Source: Saccharomonospora piscinae
GTDB taxonomy: Bacteria > Actinomycetota > Actinomycetes > Mycobacteriales > Pseudonocardiaceae
Direction: 5' to 3'
Assembly: GCF_005862235.1 (NCBI RefSeq)
Contig: NZ_VCEK01000003.1
Span: 599,981-663,980, forward strand
Length of the DNA stretch: 64,000 bases
Positions within the stretch are counted from its first letter, which is position 1. Every line of letters begins with the position of its first letter. The translations under genes were made by a program, and so were the position numbers. Positions 26,481 through 38,293 of this stretch are shown in pieces. The notes beneath the pieces were generated by a model. The model was not told the DNA's origin, searched no databases, and worked only from the letters and a program-made list of their open reading frames with translations.

Positions 26481-27445
26481 TGAGACGACACTGGGGGTTC
26501 GCCGCGGCGCTGCTCGCCGTGGTGGTCGCGGGGTGCGGCGGCAGTGCGGTCGAGGGCTCGCCGGTGCCGGACGGCGAGCGGCCCGAGCCGATCACCGTCG
26601 CCGCTCTCGGCGATCCGCGCACGCTGGATCCGTGCTCGCTGGCGGGACTCGCGGCTTTCGCCGAGCACGGTGACGCGCGTCCGCTGGCGCGCGTGTCACT
26701 GGATCACTGCCGCATGGCCGTCACCGTCGGTTCCGAGAACGTCGTGGTCGACTTCGGGATGCTGTCTCCGCCGCGACAGCGGGCTGAGCGCGGCCTCGCC
26801 ACGCTGCCGGGCGAGGTGCGGCTGGTGGCCACCTCCGCGCAGGGGCGGCTGCCCTGCTCGCTCGACGTCGTGCTGGCCGACGACGTGCGGGTGGAGGTGT
26901 CGGCGGACGCGCAGCGTTCGGACAGCACGCTCGACAGCGAGACGGTGTGCGGTGTGGCGCGCTCGGCGGCCGACGGCATCCACGCGACGTTGGCCTCGGG
27001 GCAGGCCGGGCACTGGGAACCGCCCACGCATTCGCTGGCTCGCCTGTCGGCGTGCGGCCTGCTGCCCACCGACGAGGTGGCGGCGATCGTGGGAACCTCG
27101 TCGCGGGTGACGCTGTATCCGGCCGAACACCAGTGCACCTGGGGCACGCCGGGTGGCGAGCGGCCCAACGCGCAACTCGACTTCACCGTGGGGCCGGAGC
27201 TCGGCTCCCGCGACGGTGACGAGGAGTCACTGGCCGGGCGGGACACGGTCGTTCACCTGGCGCGCACGGATTCGGTGTCCGTCTGCACCCTGTCCACGGA
27301 GCAGGGGCCGTTCGCGGAGGCGATCGACGGGGAACGCGAGATCGCGGTGGTGCGGGTGCTGCTGCCCGGCGGCGAGGCGGAGCCCTGCGAGGCGGGGCGC
27401 GCGCTCGCGGAGGCCGCGTGGAAGAAGCTGCCCGCCGCGAGCTGA
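26480..27445 (+). CDS. Putative lipoprotein, DUF3558-like family, copy 2
   Basis: A 321-residue lipoprotein precursor: signal peptide WGFAAALLAVVVAGC with lipobox VAGC. As in copy 1, the mature part has two halves introduced by cysteine motifs (LDPCSLAGL and LSACGLLPTDEVAAIVG), and cysteine pairs recur at similar spacing (LDHC, LPCSLD, SETVC; HQCTWG, SVCTLS, EPCEAG). ATG 26480 overlaps the dhaM stop by one base (TGATG), so its synthesis is tied to the dihydroxyacetone kinase operon. The function is unknown; the coupling hints at a link to triose or glycerol uptake, but that is inference. Confidence 0.75.
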   Translation: MRRHWGFAAALLAVVVAGCGGSAVEGSPVPDGERPEPITVAALGDPRTLDPCSLAGLAAFAEHGDARPLARVSLDHCRMAVTVGSENVVVDFGMLSPPRQRAERGLATLPGEVRLVATSAQGRLPCSLDVVLADDVRVEVSADAQRSDSTLDSETVCGVARSAADGIHATLASGQAGHWEPPTHSLARLSACGLLPTDEVAAIVGTSSRVTLYPAEHQCTWGTPGGERPNAQLDFTVGPELGSRDGDEESLAGRDTVVHLARTDSVSVCTLSTEQGPFAEAIDGEREIAVVRVLLPGGEAEPCEAGRALAEAAWKKLPAAS

Positions 27446-27527
27446 GGCGAGGCTACGATCGGCTCGCGTGATCATCACGGCTTCGCAAAGGGTGTGACGT
27501 AACGGGGCGCCGATGAGATAGTCCACC

Positions 27528-28481
27528 GTGTCGTTCAGACTTCTCGGATCTCTCGCTCTGGCCGTGGTGCTTCTGACAGCCGGGTGTACCTCCAGCGTGC
27601 GCGGCACCGCCGACGCTGGTGACGTTCCTGCGCTGACCGCACAGGCGGCGTTCGGCGATTTCGCGACGGTCGATTTCTGCAGCCTGGTGAACGACCACGT
27701 CCTGCGCGACTCGCCGGTCACGGTGCGGTCGTCGCTGTCGGGGCTCGTGCGCTGCTACGCCGAGGTGGAGATCGCGGAGGCGATGGTGCAGGTCACGGTG
27801 GGCGACCTCTACACGACCGTTCCGTTCGGCTCGACCGACGAGAACCGCACGCTCGCGCGGTCGGTGCACCGGTTGCACTTCGACGACGACGACGGAACGT
27901 GCTGGCGTGAACTCGTCTTCGCCGACGACGTCGGATTGCAGATCATGGCGCTGCCGGTCTACGGGCACGACGACATGGACGACCTGTGCCGTGCTGCGGA
28001 TTCCGTCACCGACGCCGTTGCGGCGTCGGCCTTCGCCGGGTCGGCCGAGTCGAGGAAGCCCGCGGCTGACTCCCTCACCGGGGAGGACGCGTGCGAGGTA
28101 CTGGACGTGGCAGAGGTGGCTGACGTCATGGGCAGGGAGCTCGCGACCACACCGGGACTCGGTGGCCACGCCTGCTACCGGGCGTTGCCGGAAGAACCGG
28201 CGATCCGCGCCGACGTGGAGTTCGACGTCATGGACTTCGGCGCCGACCTCACCGGCGTCTACCCCGACGATGTCGCGGGCAGGCCGTCCCGCTTGTGGGA
28301 CTATTCCGACGGCTGCTGGATCGAGACCCCCCACATGGCGGTGCCCGCCGAGGCGACGACCGAGTGGGAGGTGGTGACCATCTGGGCGGAAGGCGGCGAC
28401 GGCGACCACTGCGAAACCGCGATGGAGCTGGCGGAGATCGCGTGGCCGCGGTTGCCGGAGTTCGAGGGGGACGGCGGCTGA
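27528..28481 (+). CDS. Putative lipoprotein, DUF3558-like family, copy 3
   Basis: A 317-residue lipoprotein precursor with signal peptide LGSLALAVVLLTAGC and lipobox TAGC, followed by the TSSVRGTAD linker often seen in actinobacterial lipoproteins. The two-half architecture is kept (VDFCSLVND and EDACEVLDVAEVADVMG). GTG 27528 is preceded by GATAGT with 5 nt between, so it probably has its own leaderless promoter, unlike copy 2. The three paralogues are clearly diverged from each other, so the duplication is old. Confidence 0.72.
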   Translation: MSFRLLGSLALAVVLLTAGCTSSVRGTADAGDVPALTAQAAFGDFATVDFCSLVNDHVLRDSPVTVRSSLSGLVRCYAEVEIAEAMVQVTVGDLYTTVPFGSTDENRTLARSVHRLHFDDDDGTCWRELVFADDVGLQIMALPVYGHDDMDDLCRAADSVTDAVAASAFAGSAESRKPAADSLTGEDACEVLDVAEVADVMGRELATTPGLGGHACYRALPEEPAIRADVEFDVMDFGADLTGVYPDDVAGRPSRLWDYSDGCWIETPHMAVPAEATTEWEVVTIWAEGGDGDHCETAMELAEIAWPRLPEFEGDGG

Positions 28482-28487
28482 GTGGCA

Positions 28488-28694
28488 TCAGCCGCCGCAG
28501 CAACCTCCGCCGCAGCAGCCCCCGCCCGCCGGGGCCGGCGACGGCGCCGCGCCGGTGAGCGCCACCGTGGTCAGCAGCTTCACCGTGTCGTCGTGGCCCG
28601 AGGGGCAGGGCGCGGGTGCGCCGGACTCGCGCATCGGCCGGGTCAGTTCGAAGGACTCCGCGCAGACGCGGCAGCGGTAGGCGTAGGTCGGCAT
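28488..28694 (-). CDS. FmdB-family zinc-ribbon protein
   Basis: Small regulatory-type zinc ribbon, 68 residues: MPTYAYRCRVC begins the FmdB motif, with one Cys pair (CRVC) and a second metal site in APCPSGH. The family is named for a putative regulator of formamide/formate genes, but most members have no known role. The C-terminus is a striking glycine-cysteine tail (GGGCCGGGCCGG). ATG 28694 is preceded by GATAAT with 6 nt between on its strand, so the transcript is probably leaderless and diverges from the phosphodiesterase gene. Confidence 0.85.
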   Translation of the reverse strand: MPTYAYRCRVCAESFELTRPMRESGAPAPCPSGHDDTVKLLTTVALTGAAPSPAPAGGGCCGGGCCGG

Positions 28695-28706
28695 ACTCCG
28701 ATTATC
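28695..28706 (-). promoter_or_regulatory. -10 element for a leaderless transcript of the FmdB-family gene
   Basis: On the minus strand GATAAT (plus 28701-28706) is followed by 6 nt and ATG 28694. Confidence 0.55.
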
Positions 28707-28740
28707 GCCACGGCGGCGCGGTTCTGGGAGGGTGGCAGAG

Positions 28741-29874
28741 ATGGACGTGCCCGTGCTCGATGCCGAGACACCCGCGCTGAGCGATCTCACCCCGTCGGCG
28801 CTGGCGGCGCTGGGCGTGCGCGGTCACACCGACCTGCTGGGATTCGGAGCCCGGTCGGGCGTCTGCGTGCTGCTGGTGGACGGGCTCGGCTGGGAGCTGC
28901 TGGAGACCTACTCCGCCGACGCTCCGGTGCTGGCCGGGCTGCGGCGACGGCCGCTGCGGGCGGGCTATCCCGCTACGACGGTGGCGGGGCTGGCCGCCGT
29001 CGGCACCGGAGTGCCCTCCGGTCAGCACGGCCTGGTGGGGTACTCCTTCGAACTGCCGGGCACCGGAGTGATCAATGCCCTGCGCTGGTGCCGTCACCCG
29101 GACGGAGCCGCGCTGCGGGATCTCGCGCCCGAGAGTGTGCAGCCGCGGCCCACGACGTTCTCCCTCGCGGCCGAGGCGGGTATGGCGGCCACGGTCGTGT
29201 CCTCGGCGCAGTTCACGGACACTCCACTCACCCGTGCGGTGCTCTCCGGCGGTGACTACGTCGGCGTCCACGCGTTCGGTGACCTGGCCGCGGCGGTGCG
29301 GCGAACCCTGTGTACGCGCGGTGGCCTCTGCTACGCCTACCACGGCGACCTCGACTTCATGGGCCACGGCCACGGTCCGGGTTCGGCGCCGTGGCGACTC
29401 CAGCTGCGCATGATCGACCGGCTGGTGGAACTGCTGGTCGAGGACCTGCCCCCGGGCTCGGCGCTCGCCGTGGTCGCCGATCACGGCATGGTGACCCTCG
29501 ACGACACCGCGATCAACGCCGACGCGATACCGGCACTGCACGAGGGCGTGCGGGCGGTGGCGGGAGAGGTACGGGCCCGCCACGTGTACACGCGGCCGGG
29601 TGCGGCCGACGACGTGCTCGCGGCGTGGCGCGAGGTGCTGGGCGAGCGCGCGTGGGTCCTGCGCCGCGAGGAAGCGGTGGCGCACGGCTTGTTCGGGCCC
29701 GCCGTGGCCGACTACGTGCTGCCCCGGATCGGCGATGTCGTGGTGGCCGCCCGTGGCCGCTCCGGGGTGCTGCGGCGGCGAGCCGAGCCCCGGGAGTCAG
29801 CCCTGGTGGGCCAGCACGGTTCCCTCTCCAGCGCCGAACAGCTGGTGCCCTTCGCCTTGGCCGTGCGCGACTGA
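28741..29874 (+). CDS. Alkaline phosphatase superfamily protein (nucleotide pyrophosphatase/phosphodiesterase type)
   Basis: Metal-dependent hydrolase of the type I phosphodiesterase family, 377 residues. Metal ligands and nucleophile are recognisable: CVLLVDGLGWELLE (first Asp), YPATTVAGLAAVGTG (nucleophilic Thr), HGDLDFMGHGHG (Asp and His), VADHGMV (Asp-His) and the last His in GQHGSLS. No signal peptide is seen, so it is cytoplasmic. The substrate is unknown; relatives act on nucleotides, phosphonates or phospholipid headgroups. ATG 28741 is preferred because GGGAGGG at 28726-28732 lies 8 nt upstream; GTG 28732 is an alternative. Confidence 0.87.
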   Translation: MDVPVLDAETPALSDLTPSALAALGVRGHTDLLGFGARSGVCVLLVDGLGWELLETYSADAPVLAGLRRRPLRAGYPATTVAGLAAVGTGVPSGQHGLVGYSFELPGTGVINALRWCRHPDGAALRDLAPESVQPRPTTFSLAAEAGMAATVVSSAQFTDTPLTRAVLSGGDYVGVHAFGDLAAAVRRTLCTRGGLCYAYHGDLDFMGHGHGPGSAPWRLQLRMIDRLVELLVEDLPPGSALAVVADHGMVTLDDTAINADAIPALHEGVRAVAGEVRARHVYTRPGAADDVLAAWREVLGERAWVLRREEAVAHGLFGPAVADYVLPRIGDVVVAARGRSGVLRRRAEPRESALVGQHGSLSSAEQLVPFALAVRD

Positions 29875-29905
29875 TCCACGCGCGGTCGGCGCGGGGCCCG
29901 GCCGC

Positions 29906-29911
29906 TACCGT
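29906..29911 (+). promoter_or_regulatory. -10 element upstream of the small zinc-binding-type gene
   Basis: TACCGT, 7 nt, then ATG 29919. The 7 nt contain GGAGGG, so an SD function cannot be excluded if the real start of transcription is further upstream. Confidence 0.5.
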
Positions 29912-29918
29912 GGAGGGC

Positions 29919-30209
29919 ATGCCCCGCCGCAACCGTGCCCGCCGGGACGCGCCGCGCCTCGGCTCGTCGGCGGGCTGGGCACGCCCCGAGTCCGGCCCGG
30001 ACGGCGACTGGGTGGTGCGCACCGTTCCCGGAGCGCAGGCCACGAAGTTCTACCGCTGCCCCGGCTGCGACCACGAGATCCGGCCGGGCGTCGCCCACGT
30101 GGTCGCGTGGCCCGCGGACGACTACGGCTCCGTGACCGACCGCAGGCACTGGCACCGGGGTTGCTGGACCGCGCGCACGCGCAGGGCGCCCACCCGCCGC
30201 CGGTGGTGA
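29919..30209 (+). CDS. Small conserved actinobacterial protein with Cys/His cluster
   Basis: A 96-residue basic protein without a known function. The centre resembles a zinc-binding knuckle: YRCPGCDHEI, then HVVAW, and HWHRGCW near the end. Both termini are rich in arginine. Streptomycetes have a similar protein, sometimes labelled ATP/GTP-binding without motif support. I see no P-loop. The arrangement suggests a nucleic-acid-binding or structural zinc protein, which is inference. Confidence 0.75.
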   Translation: MPRRNRARRDAPRLGSSAGWARPESGPDGDWVVRTVPGAQATKFYRCPGCDHEIRPGVAHVVAWPADDYGSVTDRRHWHRGCWTARTRRAPTRRRW

Positions 30210-30216
30210 GCCCGCC

Positions 30217-30771
30217 TCAGCGCGTGCCGTCCTCGCCGGTGCCGCCGACGGCACCGTGCGCGGGGTCCCTGCGGTAGTACACCGCCGGGGCCCCCGCGTA
30301 GAGGGCCCTGCGGTACTCGCGGAACGCGAGTTTGGCCGCCACGCGCCGGGCGGGGGCGTTCGTGACGTTCGTGACGATCACCACGGGCCGCTCGGGAAGC
30401 TCGCGCTGCGCCCAGCGCAGTACCTCCGCCGCCATCTCCGGCGCGTAGCCGCGACCCCACACCTCCGGCCGGAAGCGGTAGTACAGGTTCAGCACCCGCT
30501 CACCGCCCAGTTCGGTGGCCTGCACCCCACCGACTCCGATGACGCCGGGGATGCCCGTGCGCTCCACCGCGAGGTAGCCGTAGCCGTGCTCGGCCCAGTG
30601 CTGCCGCCAGGAGTCGAACTGGGCCCTGGCCTCCTGCGGTGTCCTCGGCGCGCTCTCGTGCGGATGGGTGTCGCGCGCACTCTGGATGCCGACGACGACG
30701 GCGAGATCGGCGTCGGTGAACGGCCGCAGCAGCAGGCGCCGGGTGCGCAGGGGTTCCAGCCGCCGTGTCAT
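30217..30771 (-). CDS. GNAT-family N-acetyltransferase (RimJ/RimL-like)
   Basis: A 184-residue acetyl-CoA-dependent N-acetyltransferase. LEPLRTRRLLLRPFTDADLAVVV is the usual N-terminus of the RimJ/RimL group, and the CoA pyrophosphate loop is in VWGRGYAPEMAAEVLRWA. The acceptor is unknown. ATG 30771 is preferred over upstream codons; TAGATT (plus 30780-30785) lies 8 nt upstream on its strand. It diverges from the alpha/beta hydrolase with only 38 bp between starts, so the two promoters overlap. Confidence 0.88.
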   Translation of the reverse strand: MTRRLEPLRTRRLLLRPFTDADLAVVVGIQSARDTHPHESAPRTPQEARAQFDSWRQHWAEHGYGYLAVERTGIPGVIGVGGVQATELGGERVLNLYYRFRPEVWGRGYAPEMAAEVLRWAQRELPERPVVIVTNVTNAPARRVAAKLAFREYRRALYAGAPAVYYRRDPAHGAVGGTGEDGTR

Positions 30772-30809
30772 GTCCGTCGAATCTAGAGCCTCTGCCCGAC
30801 AATGGGGGG

Positions 30810-31556
30810 ATGTCTGAGCTGCCACTCGTGTTGCTGCACGCCTATCCGGTCGACGCGCGGATGTGGGACACCGTGCGCGCGCCGCTTGCGGAACGTACCC
30901 GGCTCATCACACCGGACCTGCGCGGTATGGGGCGCTCGCCGCTGCCGGAGTCCGGCGGCGAACCGAGCCTGGACGACGCCGCCCGTGACGTGCTCGCCCT
31001 GCTGGACCGCCTGGAACTCGACCGGGTCGTGCTCGGCGGCTGTTCGATGGGCGGCTACGTGACCCTCGCCCTGCTGCGGCTGGCACCGGAGCGGGTCGGC
31101 GGGCTCGTGCTCGTCGACACCAGGTCCGGTGCCGACACCGACGAGGCGAGGCGGAACCGGCTCGCGGTCGCCCACAGGGCGGACAGCGAGGGAACGGCGG
31201 GGTGGCTCGCCGAGTCGATGGTGCCTGCGCTGCTGGGCGAAACCACCCGCGAGCGGCGTCCTGAGGTGGTCGACCGGGTACGGGGCCTGATCGAGCAGCA
31301 GTCACCGGCCGGGGTCGCCTGGGCGCAGCGGGCGATGGCGGCGCGCGCGGACTCCACCCAACTGCTCCGGTCGGTGTCGGTGCCGTCGGTCGTGGTCGTC
31401 GGTGAGGAGGACGCGGTCACCCCGCCGGAGGCCGCGCGTGCCCTCGCGGGCGCCATCCCGGACGCCGAACTCGTGGTACTGCCGGAAGCCGGGCACCTGA
31501 CCCCGCTGGAGGAACCGGAGGGCGTGGTCGAGGCCGTCTCGCGAGTGCTGCGGTGA
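30810..31556 (+). CDS. Alpha/beta-fold hydrolase
   Basis: A 248-residue hydrolase of the alpha/beta fold. The nucleophile elbow is GCSMGG (Ser), the oxyanion segment is LLHAYPVDARMW, and the C-terminal acid and histidine lie in VVVGEEDAVTPP and AGHLTPLEEPEG. This pattern is common to many esterases, dienelactone hydrolases and haloperoxidase-like enzymes; the substrate is not inferable. ATG 30810 is preceded by GACAAT at 30798-30803 with 6 nt between, suggesting a leaderless message. Confidence 0.88.
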   Translation: MSELPLVLLHAYPVDARMWDTVRAPLAERTRLITPDLRGMGRSPLPESGGEPSLDDAARDVLALLDRLELDRVVLGGCSMGGYVTLALLRLAPERVGGLVLVDTRSGADTDEARRNRLAVAHRADSEGTAGWLAESMVPALLGETTRERRPEVVDRVRGLIEQQSPAGVAWAQRAMAARADSTQLLRSVSVPSVVVVGEEDAVTPPEAARALAGAIPDAELVVLPEAGHLTPLEEPEGVVEAVSRVLR

Positions 31557-31653
31557 GCCGCCCGCGGGCGCTGCCTCCGACACGGTGTCGTAGGACGTGA
31601 CCTAGGTAACGCCGCCGGTCGCGGGCGGTGGACTCGCCCCTGGCAACGCCACC

Positions 31654-31688
31654 ACCTGCGGCTTTCCGTCGCCCGCGCCGCCGCAGGT
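31654..31688. terminator. Candidate terminator hairpin in the gap before ctaD
   Basis: ACCTGCGGC (31654-31662) and GCCGCAGGT (31680-31688) form a perfect 9-bp stem. The 286-bp gap between the hydrolase and ctaD also contains the 13-bp palindrome CGACACGGTGTCG at 31578-31590 and, near 31766, TACGAT, a possible -10 for ctaD. Nothing else was seen there. Confidence 0.45.
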
Positions 31689-31842
31689 CGGAGCGGGTGG
31701 CGGTGCGCTCGCCCGTCGGGACGTGATCTGTGCTCCCGGTGCGCGAGCGGCGGAGGGCACCGGGATACGATCCCTCATGCCAACGTGGGTCCCCGCCCGT
31801 GGCGCAGCAAGATTCGCGGGGTAGCGAGTGCAGGAGGCTTCA

Positions 31843-35689
<3,847 letters not shown>

Positions 35690-35698
35690 GCGGGCGGC

Positions 35699-36067
35699 TC
35701 AGTTCGCCTTCCACACCACGTACGCCTTGTCGGCGTCGGTGGTCATGGCCTCGACGAACGTGTCGTGATCGAACCCGGGCAGCATCTGCAACCGCTCGAT
35801 CAGCGCGTCGGCGGCCGGATCTCCGCTGGGTACGGCCGTGCCGGTGCCGTCGGCGGCGGCCAGCATGAGGAAGACGTCCTCTTTCCAGGGCCCCTCGGGG
35901 ATCACCCGTACCACCACGGCGGCCAGGTCGGACCAGGTGACGGATTCCTCGCTGCCGTCGGCCAGCAGGCGACGAACGCCCGTGTCGTCGACGCTGACGG
36001 AACGGGAACGGGCGCTGGACGAGTCGGGGGGCAACGAGATCTCCCTCGGGGTCGGGTTGGCGTCCAC
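35699..36067 (-). CDS. Conserved hypothetical protein, possibly PH-like fold
   Basis: A 122-residue acidic protein of unknown function. The start GTG 36067 is supported by an AGGAAG about 4 nt upstream on its strand. The N-terminus is polar (DANPTPREISLPPDSSSARSR) and the rest alternates strands (SVSVDDTGVRRLLADGSEESVTWSDLAAVVVRVI) before a C-terminal helical part with KAYVVWKAN. The strand pattern suggests a PH-like beta sandwich, but this is a guess. It lies just downstream of dinG on the same strand, with a 23-bp gap. Confidence 0.7.
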   Translation of the reverse strand: MDANPTPREISLPPDSSSARSRSVSVDDTGVRRLLADGSEESVTWSDLAAVVVRVIPEGPWKEDVFLMLAAADGTGTAVPSGDPAADALIERLQMLPGFDHDTFVEAMTTDADKAYVVWKAN

Positions 36068-36090
36068 CGTACTTCCTGCTCTCGGCGAGC

Positions 36091-38145
36091 TCAGGCGGGG
36101 GCGGCGGCGTCGAGTCGGCGCAGCGCCTCGCGAACGACCTCGGTCTTCTGCGTAGGCCACAGCGGCGGCAGCGACGCACGCAGGAACCCGCCGTAGCGGG
36201 CGGTCGCCAGGCGGGAGTCGAGGACGGCCACCACCCCGCGGTCGCTCGTCGCGCGGTGCAACCGGCCCACGCCCTGCGCCAGCAGCAGCGCGGCGTGGGT
36301 GGCGGCCACGGTGAGGAAGCCGTTGCCGCCGCGCGCTTCCACCGCCCGCTGGCGGGCCGACGCCACCGGGTCGTCCGGCCGGGGGAAGGGGAGCCGGTCC
36401 ACGATCACCAGTTGCAGTGCCGCGCCGGGGACGTCGACGCCCTGCCACAGCGACAGCGTGCCGAACAGGCAGGTGCGCGGGTCCTCGGCGAACTTGTTCA
36501 CCAGCAGCGACGTGGCGTCGTCGCCCTGGCACAGGATCGGGTGTGTCACGCGGTCGCGCAGTTCCTCGGTGGCCTGCTTGGCCGCGCGCATGGAGGAGAA
36601 CAGTCCGAGCGTGCGCCCGCCCGCCGCGTCGATCAGTTCGGCGATCTCGTCGAGCGTGGGCGCCGCGAGGCCGTCGCGGCCGGGCGGTGGCAGGTGCCTG
36701 GCGAGGTAGAGGATGCCGTTGCGCCGGTAGTCGAACGGCGAACCCACGTCGAGCCCGCTCCAGTGCGGTTCCGTGTCGGCATCCGACGGAGGTGCTTTCT
36801 CCGTGGCCGTCCCCTCGGCGCGGTCGGTCGGGCGCGGCTCCGGCGGGAGTCCCCACTGGCGGGCGAGCGTGTCGAAGGTGCCGCCGAGGGCCAGTGTCGC
36901 GGACGTGAGCACCGTGGTGCTGCTGCCGAACACACGCTCACGCAGCAGTCCGCCGACCCCGAGCGGGGCGACGTGCAGCGCGGGCGGTCGCGGGTTGGCC
37001 GACTGCCGATCGCCCGAGCGCCACACGACGTCCTTGCGCTCGCCGGGGTCGTCCTCGAACGCCTCCAGCAGTCGCACCGCCGTGTCGTGGACGTCGTCGA
37101 GCGCGGAGCGGGCGAGCTTGCGTTTGGTGGCCTCCTCCGCGTCCTCCCGCCGGTCGGACCCGAGCGCGGCCAGGCACGCGTGCGCGGCGTCGCGCACCGC
37201 CGCCACCGCGCCGCCCAGCGCGTCGGGCAACGTGTCGAGCCTGCCCTGCGGTGCGTCCTCCAGCATCAGCGACAGGCCCTCGCCCGTCTCCAGCAACCGG
37301 TCGGCGATGTCGGCGTCGATCAGCCGCCCGCACCGTCGCGCCGCGGCGGACACCATCGCGGACGACAGGTCCGCCGTGGCCGCCGACGTGACCCGGTCGA
37401 CCAGCTCGTGTGCCTCGTCGATGATCGTCACGTCGTGCTCGGGCAGCACCTGGTAGTCCTGCAGCGCGTTGATGGCCAGCAGCGCGTGGTTGGTGACCAC
37501 GATGCTCGCCCTGCCCGCGTCGGCGCGCGCGTGCTCGGCGAAGCAGTCGTCGCCCACCGGGCAGCGAGCCGCGCCCAGGCACTCCTTCGCGGTCACCGAC
37601 ACCTGACGCCACGCCTGTTCGGACACGCCGGGCACCAGCTCGTCCCGGTCGCCCGTCTCGGTGTCCGACGACCACTCGTGCAGCCGCTTCACCTCGCGGC
37701 CGACGCGGGAGATCGCGTACTGGTCGAACAGACCGGTGTCCTCCGGCTCGTCCTCGATCCCGCCGTGGACGCGGTGCAGGCACAGATAGTTGCGCCTGCC
37801 CTTGAGGATCGCGAACGTCGGTTCCTCGCCGAGTGGCTGTTTCAGCGCCCTGGCGAGGCGCGGCAGGTCCCGGTCGACGAGCTGGCGTTGCAGCGCGATC
37901 GTCGCCGTGGAGACCACGACGGTGGTGCCCGACTCGACGGCGTGCCGGAGGGCGGGCACGAGGTAGGCCAGCGACTTCCCGGTTCCGGTGCCCGCCTGGA
38001 CAGCGAGGTGCTCGCCGGTGCGGATCGCGCGGTCGACGGCGTCGGCCATGGCCACCTGACCGTCGCGCTCGGTACCGCCGACGGCCTCGACGGCGTGGGA
38101 GAGGAGTTCGCGGACGCTGGGCAGATCCGTGCGGGCACCGGTCAC
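36091..38145 (-). CDS. dinG: ATP-dependent helicase, DinG/XPD family
   Basis: Superfamily 2 Fe-S helicase that unwinds damaged or structured DNA 5' to 3'. The 684-residue protein has Walker A QAGTGTGKS, the four cysteines of the Fe-S cluster (NYLCLHR, then ECLGAARCPVGDDC), the DEAH box in IIDEAHEL and late motifs ending in VAATHAALLLAQGVGRLHR and the arginine-finger region. GTG 38145 begins VTGARTDLPSVRELL; the open frame upstream runs into the family B repeat and is not coding. The order dinG-pncB-clpS is shared with M. tuberculosis Rv1329c-Rv1331. Confidence 0.93.
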   Translation of the reverse strand: MTGARTDLPSVRELLSHAVEAVGGTERDGQVAMADAVDRAIRTGEHLAVQAGTGTGKSLAYLVPALRHAVESGTTVVVSTATIALQRQLVDRDLPRLARALKQPLGEEPTFAILKGRRNYLCLHRVHGGIEDEPEDTGLFDQYAISRVGREVKRLHEWSSDTETGDRDELVPGVSEQAWRQVSVTAKECLGAARCPVGDDCFAEHARADAGRASIVVTNHALLAINALQDYQVLPEHDVTIIDEAHELVDRVTSAATADLSSAMVSAAARRCGRLIDADIADRLLETGEGLSLMLEDAPQGRLDTLPDALGGAVAAVRDAAHACLAALGSDRREDAEEATKRKLARSALDDVHDTAVRLLEAFEDDPGERKDVVWRSGDRQSANPRPPALHVAPLGVGGLLRERVFGSSTTVLTSATLALGGTFDTLARQWGLPPEPRPTDRAEGTATEKAPPSDADTEPHWSGLDVGSPFDYRRNGILYLARHLPPPGRDGLAAPTLDEIAELIDAAGGRTLGLFSSMRAAKQATEELRDRVTHPILCQGDDATSLLVNKFAEDPRTCLFGTLSLWQGVDVPGAALQLVIVDRLPFPRPDDPVASARQRAVEARGGNGFLTVAATHAALLLAQGVGRLHRATSDRGVVAVLDSRLATARYGGFLRASLPPLWPTQKTEVVREALRRLDAAAPA

Positions 38146-38176
38146 GCTCCGACGGTACCGCGCGTCCCCATCCCGT

Positions 38177-38288
38177 CGTGTCCGCAGGTTAGGTAGCCGT
38201 GTCCGCACTTCCCGTAGCCGTGTCCGCACCGCACGCTGAGAACACGGCTACGCGGGCTGCGGACACGGCTACGCGGGCTGCGGACACG
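38177..38288. repeat. Compound palindrome, family B copy 2
   Basis: Three left units ending in GTAGCCGTGTCCGCA or its 3' part (38177-38186, 38193-38207, 38214-38228) face three complementary units (38242-38251, 38258-38272, 38279-38288). The spacers are 6 bp and the central loop is 13 nt (38229-38241). It follows the pfkB stop and precedes dinG, both on the minus strand, so it may terminate the NAD-salvage operon. Unit and spacing are the same as at 21626-21728. Confidence 0.85.
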
Positions 38289-38293
38289 GTGGT

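Noticed and set aside
27468..27497. Possible leaderless nine-codon upstream ORF (GTG ATC ATC ...) after TACGAT, before lipoprotein copy 3
   Set aside because: Too short to judge, no conservation evidence, and a better-placed GATAGT lies directly before the main gene.
38177..38288. CRISPR-like array with short repeats
   Set aside because: Spacers are only 6 bp and the units switch orientation in the middle; this is a palindromic repeat.
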